Of a stretch of DNA of 64,000 nucleotides, positions 25,623 to 33,874 are shown piece after piece. The position numbers and the translations under genes were made by a program. Origin of the DNA: Lentzea tibetensis (lineage in GTDB: Bacteria; Actinomycetota; Actinomycetes; Mycobacteriales; Pseudonocardiaceae); the NCBI RefSeq assembly GCF_007845675.1, contig NZ_VOBR01000038.1, forward strand, positions 1 to 64,000. Reading direction: 5' to 3'. The notes below the pieces were generated by a model, which saw only the letters and a program-made list of their open reading frames with translations, made no database searches and was not told the DNA's origin. Position 1 is the stretch's first letter. Every line of letters begins with the position of its first letter.

Positions 25623-25628
25623 TACCGT
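25623..25628 (+). promoter_or_regulatory. -10 hexamer TACCGT, leaderless start
   Basis: TACCGT ends 6 nt before ATG 25635, so transcription of the DUF5753 gene probably starts at its initiation codon. TTGATCATCG stands just upstream (25610-25619), as it does at the promoter of the lectin gene (5951-5960). Confidence 0.4.
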
Positions 25629-25634
25629 TCCGGC

Positions 25635-26150
25635 ATGACGACGCATGGGGCCGAGCAGTACCTCGTGCTCGCCGAGGCGGGCGCCACCAAAATCAGCTGC
25701 TTCAGCGGTGTCACCATCCCGGTACTGCTGCGCACCGAGGAGTACGCGGCCGCGCTCGCCCACCAGCTCGGCCTCGCGCCCGCCCCGGAGCTCGACCGCC
25801 GCAACGTGCTCGCCAAGTGCGACTTCTTCATCCACGAGTACGCACTGCGCACGCGCGTAGGCGACGACCGGCTGATGGAGGAGCAGATGCTGCACCTGCT
25901 CTTCCGCGCCGACGTGATCCGCGTCGTGCCGGCGGACGCGGGCGGCGCGGCGGCGTTCGGCCTCGACTACACGATGATCCAGTACGCCCACGACCCGCCG
26001 GTGCTCTACCTGGCGAACGTCGTGCTGGCCACCGACCAGGAGACCGTCGAGCGCGCCCTGATGATCTTCGAACGGTTGCGCGACATCGCGCTGGACAACG
26101 AGGACTCGCGCGAGATGCTCATGAGCTACCTGGCCGAGTACGACCGATAG
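25635..26150 (+). CDS. stand-alone DUF5753 (Scr1/TA-type regulator sensor) protein
   Basis: 171 residues. It matches the C-terminal DUF5753 domain of Scr1-type Xre regulators: FSGVTIPVLLRTEEYAAALAHQLG, then RRNVLAKCDFFIHEYALRTRVG, LFRADVIRVVPADAGGAAAFGLDYTMIQYAHDPPVLYLAN and a closing helix. The usual N-terminal Xre DNA-binding domain is absent, and the frame starts at ATG 25635 with a leaderless -10, so this is a genuinely short protein. A typical DUF397 partner is not seen. It may titrate or sense for a regulator encoded elsewhere. Confidence 0.7.
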   Translation: MTTHGAEQYLVLAEAGATKISCFSGVTIPVLLRTEEYAAALAHQLGLAPAPELDRRNVLAKCDFFIHEYALRTRVGDDRLMEEQMLHLLFRADVIRVVPADAGGAAAFGLDYTMIQYAHDPPVLYLANVVLATDQETVERALMIFERLRDIALDNEDSREMLMSYLAEYDR

Positions 26151-26178
26151 TCGACGCGACCGATGTTCAACACGCGCG

Positions 26179-26355
26179 TCAGCTGGTGTTGCGGCGCAGG
26201 TAGAGCTTCATCCCGTTCTCACCGGGCAGCGCGCACAGCAGCAGCTTGACGTTCTGGTGCCGCACCGGAACCGCGCACGAGTCACCGGCGAGAAGAGTTC
26301 CGGCGAGCAGGCCTGCTGACTCGTGGTCGATGTCCAGCACGAAGTCGTTGCTCAT
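26179..26355 (-). CDS. 58-residue hypothetical protein
   Basis: A short gene on the minus strand from ATG 26355 to TGA 26179. It begins MSNDFVLDIDHESAGLL and ends KLYLRRNTS, with two cysteines and a core of hydrophobic strands separated by glycines. Codon use is normal for this genome (third positions nearly all G or C). It is convergent with the DUF5753 gene, from which it is 28 bp away; an antagonistic pairing would be speculation. No family recognised. Confidence 0.5.
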   Translation of the reverse strand: MSNDFVLDIDHESAGLLAGTLLAGDSCAVPVRHQNVKLLLCALPGENGMKLYLRRNTS

Positions 26356-26402
26356 GGATGGACCCTAGGCATTGGGCGAGGGGCAACCCAGTCACCCAAA
26401 GG

Positions 26403-26429
26403 TGTCACGTTTCCCCGAGCTGTCTCGTC
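26403..26429 (+). promoter_or_regulatory. ECF41-type promoter
   Basis: TGTCACG at 26403-26409, a 16-nt spacer and CGTC at 26426-26429 match the TGTCACA-N16-CGTC promoter described for ECF41 sigma factors. It ends 8 nt before the ATG of the CMD-like gene, and an ECF41-type sigma gene lies 1.3 kb away. Confidence 0.7.
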
Positions 26430-26437
26430 ATCAGTGC

Positions 26438-27037
26438 ATGCCGAGGATCACGGGAGTACCGACCAACGAAGCGAACTGGCTGATCAGGCTGGTCTACCGG
26501 TTCGCGCGCAAGCGCTTCGGGGCCGTGCCGGAACCGGTCACGGTCGCCGCGCACCACCCGAAGCTGCTCATGGCCAACGGGTGGCACGAGCTGAGCGTGC
26601 AGAAAGCCTCGAAGACGGGCTCGCTGGGCGAGCTGGCCGTGTACCGCACGGCGGTGAAGCTGGGCTGCTCGTGGTGCGTCGACTTCGGGGCCATGCTGCA
26701 GAAGCACGACGGCCTGGACATCGATCGCCTGAAGGAGATCGACGACTACGCCACGTCGCCGAAGTTCACCGAGCTGGAACGGCTCGCGCTCGCCTACGCG
26801 GACGCGATGACCGAGACGCCGATCACCGTCACCGACGAGCAGGTGGCGGAACTGGAGCGGCGTCTCGGCCGCAAAGCGCTGGTCGAGCTGACCTACCTGA
26901 TCGCGCTGGAGAACTCACGTGCCCGCTTCAACAGCGCGTTCGACATCACCGATCAGGGCTTCACATCCGGTGACGCCTGCCTGATCCCGGTGCCCAGCGA
27001 TCAGGTCTCGATGACGAAGTCGAACTTCGCCGTGTAG
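26438..27037 (+). CDS. carboxymuconolactone decarboxylase/AhpD-like protein
   Basis: 199 residues. The CMD/AhpD signature is the C-S-W-C redox motif in AVKLGCSWCVDFGAMLQ, followed by LERLALAYADAMTETPITVTDEQVAELERRLG, the usual second helix pair. Such proteins are alkylhydroperoxidase-like or decarboxylase-like. CMD genes are the commonest targets of ECF41 sigma factors; an ECF41-type promoter stands directly upstream. Start ATG 26438 fits that promoter with almost no leader. The 3' end overlaps the convergent dioxygenase gene by 37 bp. Confidence 0.82.
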   Translation: MPRITGVPTNEANWLIRLVYRFARKRFGAVPEPVTVAAHHPKLLMANGWHELSVQKASKTGSLGELAVYRTAVKLGCSWCVDFGAMLQKHDGLDIDRLKEIDDYATSPKFTELERLALAYADAMTETPITVTDEQVAELERRLGRKALVELTYLIALENSRARFNSAFDITDQGFTSGDACLIPVPSDQVSMTKSNFAV

Positions 27038-27627
27038 CGACCGCTCACCAGCGGGCCGAGCTCGACCGTGCAGTCGCGGTCGAGGTACCGGTCCCGCCGG
27101 TTGAGCGCGGCGACGTTCATCCCGTACGCCTTCAGGTTGTCCGGGAAGAACAGCTGCGTGGTGAGGATCGGGCCGTTCGCCGCCTGCACTTTCACGTGGA
27201 TGTGCGGCGTGCGGCCCGGATAGTCCTTCGGGACGACTGTTTCGAGCGTGTACGCGCCGGTCGCGGCCGAGTACTGGTGGCCGCGCATCTTGAAGCTGGG
27301 GCTGGAGTTGTCGTACGCGCCCTTGTCGTCGGCCTGCCAGAAGTCCAGCAGGGCGCGGGGGATGGGCTTGCACTTCGTGGTGTAGACGAAGCCGGTCAGG
27401 CTCAGCACCACGCCGGTGACTCCCGAGGTGCGCAGGTTCGTGCGCTGCGGGGAGTTGCGCTTGAAGTAGGGGCCTTCGATGTTCGACGGTGTGTCGTCAT
27501 CGTCGACGCAGGTGGGGGTGAGCGCGAGTGGCGCTCCCTTGGCCAGTGGTGCGGTAACGGCAGTCAGTGCGACAGCCGCTGCGCCGGTCGCCAGCAGCTT
27601 GCGGCGCGACGGGTTGTCTTCGGTCAT
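27001..27627 (-). CDS. Tat-exported intradiol ring-cleavage dioxygenase-like protein
   Basis: 208 residues. A twin-arginine signal (SRRKLLATGAAAVALTAV) precedes a catechol 1,2-dioxygenase-type fold with NIEGPYFKR, ALLDFWQADDKGAYDN, GHQYSAATGAYTLETVVPKDYPGR and TPHIHVKV. The Fe(III) ligands (two Tyr, two His) are expected in these segments and appear intact. Export of an intradiol dioxygenase is unusual but recurrent in actinomycetes. ATG 27627 gives the correct Tat start; an upstream ATG 27678 would place residues before the signal. Confidence 0.8.
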   Translation of the reverse strand: MTEDNPSRRKLLATGAAAVALTAVTAPLAKGAPLALTPTCVDDDDTPSNIEGPYFKRNSPQRTNLRTSGVTGVVLSLTGFVYTTKCKPIPRALLDFWQADDKGAYDNSSPSFKMRGHQYSAATGAYTLETVVPKDYPGRTPHIHVKVQAANGPILTTQLFFPDNLKAYGMNVAALNRRDRYLDRDCTVELGPLVSGRYTAKFDFVIET

Positions 27628-27771
27628 GTCGATCTTCTCCGTGTTCCACCCGACGGCAGGGTTTGAGGGGTGTAACAAGGCGGCCGACTACAACCCTAGG
27701 GTGAAGCCGAAGGGGACCGACATACGTCGTTCGGGCATGAACAAGCGGCCGTTCAGTCCTGCGGAACCGCG

Positions 27772-28629
27772 TCAGAACCGGACATGTCCGAGTTTGTCGG
27801 GATTGGAGTGGTCGTAGATCGCGACGACCTTGCCGTCCCGCACCGCGAACGACGTGACGCGCGCCGCCACATCGCCCTGCTCCGGGTAGACGAGCCCGAG
27901 GTCGCCGTTGACCAGCGCCGGATGGCCCTGCGGCACGCCGCCGTACTTGCGGATGAGCCCGAAGAGGAACCGCGCGACCTTGTCCGCGCCGACGACGAAC
28001 TGCACCGCCGTGCGCGCCTTGCCGCCGCCGTCGCCGATCACGACGACGTCCGGGTGCAGCAGGCCGAGCACCGCGTTCAGGTCGCCCGCCGACACCGCGG
28101 TGAGGAACTTCTCCAGCACCTCGCGCTGCTCGTCCAGCGCCGCGCGCGGCGGCGGTTCAGCGTCCGAGACGGCCTTGCGGGCCCGTGACGCGTGCTGGCG
28201 CGCCGCCGCGACCGAGACGTTCAGCACGTCCGCGATCTCGTCGAACGGCACGGAGAACGCGTCGTGCAGCACGAACGCGACCCGCTGCTCGGGCGTCAGC
28301 CGGTCGAGCACGACGAGCGCCGCCATCCGCACTCCGTCGTCGCGCACCACCGCGTCCAGCGGGTCGTCGTCGGAGGTCAGCAGCGGCTCGGGCAGCCACG
28401 ACCCGACGTAGGTCTCGCGCCGCACGGCGGCCGAGCGCAGCCGGTCGAGGCAGATCCGGCTCACCACGGTCGTGAGCCACGCCCGCGCGTCCTTGACGCC
28501 CTGCGCGCCGGTGAAGCGGAACCAGGCCTCCTGCACCGCGTCCTCGGCGTCCGCGACGCTGCCGGTCAGGCGGTACGCGACGCCGACGAGGTGCGTGCGG
28601 TGCTCGGTGAACAAGTCGGCGGCGGTCAC
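27772..28629 (-). CDS. sigJ: ECF sigma factor of the SigJ/ECF41 group with SnoaL-like C-terminus
   Basis: 285 residues. Region 2 (FTEHRTHLVGVAYRLTGSVADAEDAVQEAWFRF) and region 4 (RLTPEQRVAFVLHDAFSVPFDEIADVLNVSVAAARQHASRARKAV) are followed by a SnoaL/NTF2-like extension of about 100 residues (FLTAVSAGDLNAVLGLLHPDVVVIGDGGGKA), the ECF41 hallmark that replaces an anti-sigma factor. ECF41 factors act on nearby CMD, oxidoreductase or epimerase genes; a CMD gene with a matching promoter lies 0.7 kb beyond its end. GTG 28629 is preceded by GGGGGT. Confidence 0.88.
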   Translation of the reverse strand: MTAADLFTEHRTHLVGVAYRLTGSVADAEDAVQEAWFRFTGAQGVKDARAWLTTVVSRICLDRLRSAAVRRETYVGSWLPEPLLTSDDDPLDAVVRDDGVRMAALVVLDRLTPEQRVAFVLHDAFSVPFDEIADVLNVSVAAARQHASRARKAVSDAEPPPRAALDEQREVLEKFLTAVSAGDLNAVLGLLHPDVVVIGDGGGKARTAVQFVVGADKVARFLFGLIRKYGGVPQGHPALVNGDLGLVYPEQGDVAARVTSFAVRDGKVVAIYDHSNPDKLGHVRF

Positions 28630-28649
28630 GACCCCCAGTTTGCCAGCAC

Positions 28650-28655
28650 TAGACT
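28650..28655 (+). promoter_or_regulatory. -10 hexamer TAGACT for dnaG
   Basis: TAGACT ends 6 nt before the GTG at 28662, fitting a leaderless dnaG transcript. The -35 region is weak. Inferred from position. Confidence 0.4.
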
Positions 28656-28661
28656 CGCCTC

Positions 28662-30551
28662 GTGGCAGGACGCATCAGGGAGAGCGACATCGCGCTGGTG
28701 CGTGACCGCAGTCGGGTCGACGAGGTCGTGGGCGACCACGTGTCGCTGCGGCGCGCGGGTGGCGGTGCGCTGAAGGGGTTGTGCCCCTTCCACGACGAGA
28801 AGACGCCTTCGTTCAACGTGCGCCCGACGCACGGCACGTTCCACTGCTTCGGGTGCGGCGAGGGCGGCGACGTCATCGCGTTCGTGATGAAGGTCGAGCA
28901 CCTCTCGTTCGTCGAGGCGGTCGAGCGGCTCGCGGACCGGGCGGGCATCCAGCTGACCTACGAGGGCGGCGGCGCGACGATCCAGCGCGACCGCGGCACG
29001 CGGTCCCGGCTGCTGGAGGCGCACCGCGCGGCCGCGGAGTACTACGCCGAGCAGCTCGCGACGCCGGAAGCGTTGAAGGCGCGGGAGTTCCTGGCCGAGC
29101 GCGGGTTCGACGAGGCGGCCGCGCGCCTGTTCGGCTGCGGCTTCGCGCCTGCGGGCTGGGACAAGCTCACCAAGCACCTGCTGAACCGCGGCTTCGAGCT
29201 CACCGAGCTGATCAAGGCGCAGCTCACCAAGGAGGGCCGTCAGGGCCCGATCGACCGGTTCCACCGCAGGCTGCTGTGGCCGATCAGGGACATGGGCGGC
29301 GACGTCGTCGGGTTCGGCGCGCGCCGGATCTTCGACGACGACCAGATCCAGGCGAAGTACCTGAACACCAGCGAGAGCCCGATCTACAAGAAGTCGCACG
29401 TGCTCTTCGGGCTGGACCTGGCCAAGAAGGAGATCGCCAAGCGCCGCCAGGCCGTCGTCGTCGAGGGCTACACCGACGTGATGGCCATGCACCTGTCCGG
29501 TGTGACGACCGCGATCGCCTCGTGCGGCACGGCGTTCGGCACGGACCACATGAACGTGCTGCGCAGGCTGCTGATCGACGACGACATGAACGGCGAGGTG
29601 ATCTTCACCTTCGACGGCGACGCGGCGGGGCAGAAGGCCGCGCTGAAGGCGTTCGAGGGCGAGCAGCAGTTCTCCGCGCAGACCTACATCGCGATCGCGC
29701 CGGACGGCATGGACCCGTGCGAGCTGCGCCAGGCCAAGGGCGAGGTCGCGGTGCGCGACCTGGTGGCGCGGCGCACCCCGTTGATCGAGTTCGCGATCCG
29801 CACCCAGCTGCAGGACTACGACCTGGACTCGGTCGACGGCCGCGTCGAGGCGCTGAAGAAGATGGTCCCGTTCGTCGCGCAGATCAAGGACCGCGCGAAG
29901 CGGGACGGCTACGCCACCAAGCTCGCCTGGTGGGTCGGCTGGTCCGACGAGGCCGCCGTGGTGCGCCGCGTGCGCGAGACGTCGGGCGGCAAGACGCCGC
30001 GCGCACCTCGTCCGGTCGTGGACCCGAACCAGGGTGCGCTGGGCATCGAGGTGGACGGGCCTTCGCGGCCGGACCCGCGTGACCCGCGGCTGTGGCACCA
30101 GCGCGAGGCCATCAAGTCCGCGCTGCAGCTGCCCGAGGTCGCGGGCCCGTACTACGACCAGCTGCCGGACGAGGCGTTCACGCACCCCGCGTACCTGGAG
30201 CTGCACCGGGCCATCAGGGGTGCCGGCGGTGCGTCCGGTGGCCTGTCCGGACCGTCCTTCGTGGACGCCGTGTCGCAGCGGTGCAAGAACCAGTCGGTGC
30301 GCACCGTGCTGTCCGAGCTGTCCGTGGAAGCCTTGCAGGTCAAGGAGGGCGACGAGTACAAGTACGTGTCGTCCGTGCTGTCGCGGTTGCAGCAGCTGCT
30401 CGTCGGCGGCCAGATCGCGGACATCAAGTCGCGCCTGCAGCGCATCTCGCCGGTGCAGGAGCCGGACGAGTACCGCGCGCTGTTCGGCGACCTCGTCGCG
30501 CTCGAGGAGTACCACAAGGCGCTCGGTTCACAGGCGGTTGGAGGGCTGTAG
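28662..30551 (+). CDS. dnaG: DNA primase
   Basis: 629 residues. DnaG makes RNA primers at the replication fork. The CHC2 zinc ribbon (CPFHDEKTPSFNVRP, FHCFGCGEGG) is at about residues 41-69, the TOPRIM/catalytic core includes VVVEGYTDVMA and FDGDAAGQKAA, and a C-terminal DnaB-binding domain ends the protein. GTG 28662 starts AGRIRESDIALVRDRS. It directly abuts the next gene. Divergent from the sigma factor. Confidence 0.96.
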   Translation: MAGRIRESDIALVRDRSRVDEVVGDHVSLRRAGGGALKGLCPFHDEKTPSFNVRPTHGTFHCFGCGEGGDVIAFVMKVEHLSFVEAVERLADRAGIQLTYEGGGATIQRDRGTRSRLLEAHRAAAEYYAEQLATPEALKAREFLAERGFDEAAARLFGCGFAPAGWDKLTKHLLNRGFELTELIKAQLTKEGRQGPIDRFHRRLLWPIRDMGGDVVGFGARRIFDDDQIQAKYLNTSESPIYKKSHVLFGLDLAKKEIAKRRQAVVVEGYTDVMAMHLSGVTTAIASCGTAFGTDHMNVLRRLLIDDDMNGEVIFTFDGDAAGQKAALKAFEGEQQFSAQTYIAIAPDGMDPCELRQAKGEVAVRDLVARRTPLIEFAIRTQLQDYDLDSVDGRVEALKKMVPFVAQIKDRAKRDGYATKLAWWVGWSDEAAVVRRVRETSGGKTPRAPRPVVDPNQGALGIEVDGPSRPDPRDPRLWHQREAIKSALQLPEVAGPYYDQLPDEAFTHPAYLELHRAIRGAGGASGGLSGPSFVDAVSQRCKNQSVRTVLSELSVEALQVKEGDEYKYVSSVLSRLQQLLVGGQIADIKSRLQRISPVQEPDEYRALFGDLVALEEYHKALGSQAVGGL

Positions 30552-31064
30552 GTGCTCAAGTGGTGGCGCAGGGTCTCCGGCCGCGGGGTCCCGGAGGGCT
30601 TCACCGGTGCGCTGGCACCCGACGAGATCGTGCTGGCGTCCGCCGCACTGCCCGACGGCCGCCACCTGGTCGCGACCTCGCTCGGGTTGTGGCTGCCGGA
30701 CGGTCGGATGGTCGGCTGGCACCTGATCAGCAAGGCCACCTGGAGCGCCAACGCGTTGACCGTGATCGAGGCGGTCGTCTCCGGTGAAGCAGGTGGCGCC
30801 GTGCTGCTGGAAGACCAGGCGCCGCAACGGTTCGCGCTCGAGGTGCCGGGCAAGCTGCCGCAGGTCGTGCACGAGCGCGTGACCGGTTCGATCAAGTCGC
30901 GGCACCGCAAGGACCTGCCGGGCGGCGGCGTGTGGTTCCTCCAGCGCAAGGTCGCCGGCCAGGACGGCGTCGTGCTCCAGGCGCGCCCGGACCCCGGCAC
31001 GGACGTCGAGCTGGTGCGCTCGATCGCCGCGGCGGTGGCGTCGAAAATGGAGCAGCTCCGTTAG
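30552..31064 (+). CDS. conserved hypothetical protein downstream of dnaG
   Basis: 170 residues beginning at a GTG immediately after the dnaG stop, so surely co-transcribed. Compact alpha/beta protein with WWRRVSGRGVPEGFTGALAPDEIVLASAAL, LGLWLPDGRMVGWHLI and VWFLQRKVAGQDGVV. The repeated short beta strands with W/G turns suggest a PH-like or beta-barrel fold. No catalytic motif. Role unknown; the position after dnaG is seen in related actinobacteria. Confidence 0.65.
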   Translation: MLKWWRRVSGRGVPEGFTGALAPDEIVLASAALPDGRHLVATSLGLWLPDGRMVGWHLISKATWSANALTVIEAVVSGEAGGAVLLEDQAPQRFALEVPGKLPQVVHERVTGSIKSRHRKDLPGGGVWFLQRKVAGQDGVVLQARPDPGTDVELVRSIAAAVASKMEQLR

Positions 31065-31079
31065 CTTCGCCTGGGCTAG

Positions 31080-31095
31080 CAGTACGCGTGTACTG
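31080..31095. promoter_or_regulatory. CAGTAC-N4-GTACTG operator-like palindrome
   Basis: A 6-bp inverted repeat with 4-nt centre lies 8 bp before the tam start codon, at the place where a promoter or operator would be expected. It could bind a dimeric repressor. Speculative. Confidence 0.35.
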
Positions 31096-31103
31096 TTAGA
31101 ACT

Positions 31104-31844
31104 ATGTGGGATCCGGGGAAGTACCTGTCGTTCTCTGACCACCGTTCGCGCCCGTTCCACGAGCTGATCGCTCGGGTGGGCGCGGAGTCACCCCGCCGCG
31201 TCGTCGACGCGGGCTGCGGTCCGGGCCACCTGACGCCCCTGCTGTCCGAACGCTGGCCCGGCGCCGTGGTCGAGGCGTTCGACTCGTCGCCGGAGATGGT
31301 GTCCTCCGCGCGTTCACGCGGCATCGACGCCGCGGTCGAGGACGTCCTGTCGTGGAAACCCGCGCCGGACACCGATGTGCTGGTGACCAACGCCGTGCTG
31401 CAGTGGGTGCCTTCGCACCCGGCGCTCCTGTCGGACTGGGCGTCGTCGCTGCCGTCCGGCGCCTGGCTGGCGATGCAGGTGCCCGGCAACTTCTCCGGCG
31501 CGTCGCACCAGCTGACCCGCGAGGTCGCCGGCCCGTCGCTGGCGCACGTGTTCCGCTCCGGCGTGCCGGTGCTCGAGCCCGTCGAGTACGCGGAGCTGCT
31601 GGCGGACCACGAGGTCGACGTCTGGGAGACCACCTACGTGCAGCGCCTGACCGGCGCGGACGCCGTGCTGGAGTGGATCACCGGCACCGCCCTGCGTCCC
31701 GTCCGCGCGGCTCTCGACGACGCCGGGTGGGAGGACTTCCGGGCCCGCCTGGCACCGCGGCTGCGCTCGGCCTACCCGATGCGCGCCGACGGCACCGTGT
31801 GGTTCCCGTTCCGCCGGATCTTCGTCGTGGCGCGCATCAGGTGA
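31104..31844 (+). CDS. tam: trans-aconitate 2-methyltransferase-like SAM methyltransferase
   Basis: 246 residues. Rossmann SAM-binding motif I is VVDAGCGPGHLTPLL, the acidic loop is EAFDSSPEM and the post-motif AVLQWVPSHPALL is as in Tam. The N-terminus WDPGKYLSFSDHRSRPFHELIARV and the MQVPGNFSGASH segment are characteristic of Tam, which methylates trans-aconitate to relieve aconitase inhibition. The 3' end overlaps the MOSC gene start by four bases (GTGA). Confidence 0.85.
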   Translation: MWDPGKYLSFSDHRSRPFHELIARVGAESPRRVVDAGCGPGHLTPLLSERWPGAVVEAFDSSPEMVSSARSRGIDAAVEDVLSWKPAPDTDVLVTNAVLQWVPSHPALLSDWASSLPSGAWLAMQVPGNFSGASHQLTREVAGPSLAHVFRSGVPVLEPVEYAELLADHEVDVWETTYVQRLTGADAVLEWITGTALRPVRAALDDAGWEDFRARLAPRLRSAYPMRADGTVWFPFRRIFVVARIR

Positions 31845-32473
31845 GGGTCGTCGCGTGTGGCCGTTACCCCGTGAAGTCGTTGCGGGGCGAGGACTTGCCG
31901 TCGGTCTCGTTGTCCGCGCGGGGTGTGCTGCTCGACCGGTTCTGGGCGCTGCGCACGCCGGAAGGCCGTGTCGGCTCGGGCAAGACCACCCGCCGCTTCG
32001 TGCGGATGTCCTCCCTGCCGGACATGTCTGCCGCGCTGGTCGGTGACTCCCCGGTGGTGACCTTGCCGTCCGGTGTCTCGCTGCCGCTCGGGGCAGAGCT
32101 GGACGCGGCCGTGTCGGCCGTGGTGGACCGGCCGGTCGTCGTGGCTCCGGAGAACGACGTCCCGCACGTGGACGACCAGCCGATCCACCTCGTCACGACC
32201 GCGTCCCTCCGGTGGCTCGGCGTGCCGTCACCGGATTGGATGATCTTCCGGCCGAACCTGGTCGTCGACGCACCGGGTTCGTCGCGGGTCGAGGACGGGT
32301 GGATCGGTCGTCGCCTCCAGGTCGGCGGAGCCCTGTTGTCGATCGTCGGCCCCGCCGTGCGCTGCGCCATGATCGGCGCGTACCTCCGCGAGGCGCCCAA
32401 GTTCGGCGTCTACGCGCAGGTGCTCCGACCTGCGACGGTGTCCGTCGGCGACGCCGTCACGCTGTCGGAATGA
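31841..32473 (+). CDS. MOSC domain protein
   Basis: 210 residues. The MOSC N-terminal beta-barrel domain (YPVKSLRGEDLPSVSLSARGVLLDRFWALRTPEG) precedes the MOSC domain with DWMIFRPNLVVDAP and the cysteine in VGPAVRCAMIG, the residue thought to carry sulfur or contact molybdenum cofactor in mARC/YiiM-type proteins. The GTG start overlaps tam. Its 3' end overlaps the convergent YtxH-like gene by 17 bp. Confidence 0.82.
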   Translation: MRVVACGRYPVKSLRGEDLPSVSLSARGVLLDRFWALRTPEGRVGSGKTTRRFVRMSSLPDMSAALVGDSPVVTLPSGVSLPLGAELDAAVSAVVDRPVVVAPENDVPHVDDQPIHLVTTASLRWLGVPSPDWMIFRPNLVVDAPGSSRVEDGWIGRRLQVGGALLSIVGPAVRCAMIGAYLREAPKFGVYAQVLRPATVSVGDAVTLSE

Positions 32474-32678
32474 CCGGGTCCTTGCGCTGCCCGTTGTGCT
32501 CGTGGTGCATCCACGGAATCGTGTCGGCCACCTTGTCCTTGGCCGTACCCGCTGCCTTGCGCACCGTCGGGTTCTCCATGACCCGGTGGTAGGCCCGGAC
32601 GATCTGGTCGTACCGCTCACGGCCGGCCTTCGCGCCGAGCACGTAGCCGATCGCCACGCCGACCAAGATGCCCTTCAT
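32457..32678 (-). CDS. YtxH-like small membrane-associated protein
   Basis: 73 residues. The N-terminal GILVGVAIGYVLGAKAGRERYDQI is the glycine-zipper single helix with the GYVLG-x-K-AGRERY signature common to small actinobacterial YtxH-like proteins. The C-terminus is a basic amphipathic helix ending HHEHNGQRKDP. A function in membrane stress has been proposed for the family; none is proven. Convergent with MOSC. Confidence 0.7.
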   Translation of the reverse strand: MKGILVGVAIGYVLGAKAGRERYDQIVRAYHRVMENPTVRKAAGTAKDKVADTIPWMHHEHNGQRKDPVIPTA

Positions 32679-32816
32679 GAGGTCTCCTCTCCCGTCGTGC
32701 CTGGTCAGGGTCCATGATGCCCCGAACTAGGGGGGTGCCTAGAGAACCCGTTTCCAGCATGCGCTAGAGTTACCCACTGTCAGGAGGAACCAAGCCTGAC
32801 GGACATAACCGAACAT

Positions 32817-32889
32817 TCCCCCATAGCTCAATTGGCAGAGCATGCGACTGTTAATCGCAGGGTTACTGGTTCGAGTCCAGTTGGGGGAG
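32817..32889 (+). tRNA. tRNA-Asn (anticodon GTT)
   Basis: 73 nt without encoded CCA. Acceptor arms TCCCCCA/TGGGGGA, D arm from GCTC at 32826, anticodon loop CTGTTAA with GTT at 32850-32852, and T loop TTCGAGT. Discriminator G at 32889. Confidence 0.95.
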
Positions 32890-33010
32890 CAGAACCCCTG
32901 GTGAAGCCCCGTCCTTTGTGGATGGGGCTTTCTTCGTGTCAGGCACGTTCCGTGCCTTGTCCTCCGACCGGGGTCTTTCGCTTCGGGGTGCCGTGCGTCA
33001 CGTTGGGCAC

Positions 33011-33874
33011 ATGCCGCGCAATCTCCGACGCATCCTCGAGCTCGACCCGGAAGCCGACCACGGCGAGATCCTGCGCATCACCGCCGGCCTCGACTTCCCG
33101 TGGGACTACGTCCGCGCACTGGAGTTCGCGCTCTTCCGCACGTACTGCGTCCCGTCGATCTCCCGCCTGCTGTCGGAGACCGGCGAGTTCCGCCGCCACC
33201 CCCAGAAGCGCTACGACGACACGGCGTTGCTGATGGGCGAACTGCTGGAGCACGGCTACGACTCCGCGCGCGGCCGCACCGCGCTGCGCTCGGTCAACCG
33301 CATGCACGGCCAATACGCGATCAGCAACGACGACATGCGCTACGTCCTGTCGACGTTCATCTACGACCCCATCGCGTGGATCACCGCGCACGGCTGGCGC
33401 ACTCTGTCGGCACACGAGCGCGCGGCGGCGTTCCACTTCTACCGCGCGGTGGGCACGCGCATGGGCATCCGCGACCTGCCCGCTTCTTACGACGAGTACG
33501 CGGCGTTCAAGGAGGCCTATGAAGAACAGCACTTCGTGTACTCACCGACCAACCGCGAGATAGGCCAGTACACCCTCGACCTGTTCTGCTCGTGGTACCC
33601 GTACGTGCCGCGTTCGTGGACCGCGCGCGCCGCCGTGTCGTTGCTGGACGACCGCATGATCGCGGCCTTCGGCTTCACCCCGGCACCCGCGTGGCTGGGC
33701 CGCCTGGCTCGCGCGGGCCTGCGCTTCAGATCGTTGATCGTGCGAGCGTTGCCCCCGCGCCGCCGCCTGAAGCTGACGTCCGCGCCGAACCGCAGCTACC
33801 CCGGCTACCCAGAGGGCTACTCGGTGGACGACCTCGGTGCGATCTCCAGCACGGCCCGGTTCCCGTCGAACTGA
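33011..33874 (+). CDS. MpaB/DUF2236-family oxygenase
   Basis: 287 residues. DUF2236 proteins (latex oxygenase/MpaB relatives) bind b-type heme through conserved histidines. Here FRRHPQKRYDDTALLMGELLEHGYDSARGRTALRSVNRMHGQYAI and ALYD-like AWITAHGWRTLSAHERAAAFHFYRAVGTRMGI are the matching blocks, with R-x-M-H and FHFYR motifs. ATG 33011 gives a compact start (PRNLRRILELDP). The 3' end overlaps a convergent GNAT gene by 58 bp. The substrate is unknown. Confidence 0.7.
   Translation: MPRNLRRILELDPEADHGEILRITAGLDFPWDYVRALEFALFRTYCVPSISRLLSETGEFRRHPQKRYDDTALLMGELLEHGYDSARGRTALRSVNRMHGQYAISNDDMRYVLSTFIYDPIAWITAHGWRTLSAHERAAAFHFYRAVGTRMGIRDLPASYDEYAAFKEAYEEQHFVYSPTNREIGQYTLDLFCSWYPYVPRSWTARAAVSLLDDRMIAAFGFTPAPAWLGRLARAGLRFRSLIVRALPPRRRLKLTSAPNRSYPGYPEGYSVDDLGAISSTARFPSN

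Noticed and set aside
28626-30515. 629-residue frame antisense to dnaG
   Set aside because: Nearly the same span as dnaG on the other strand; no domain and no start signal.
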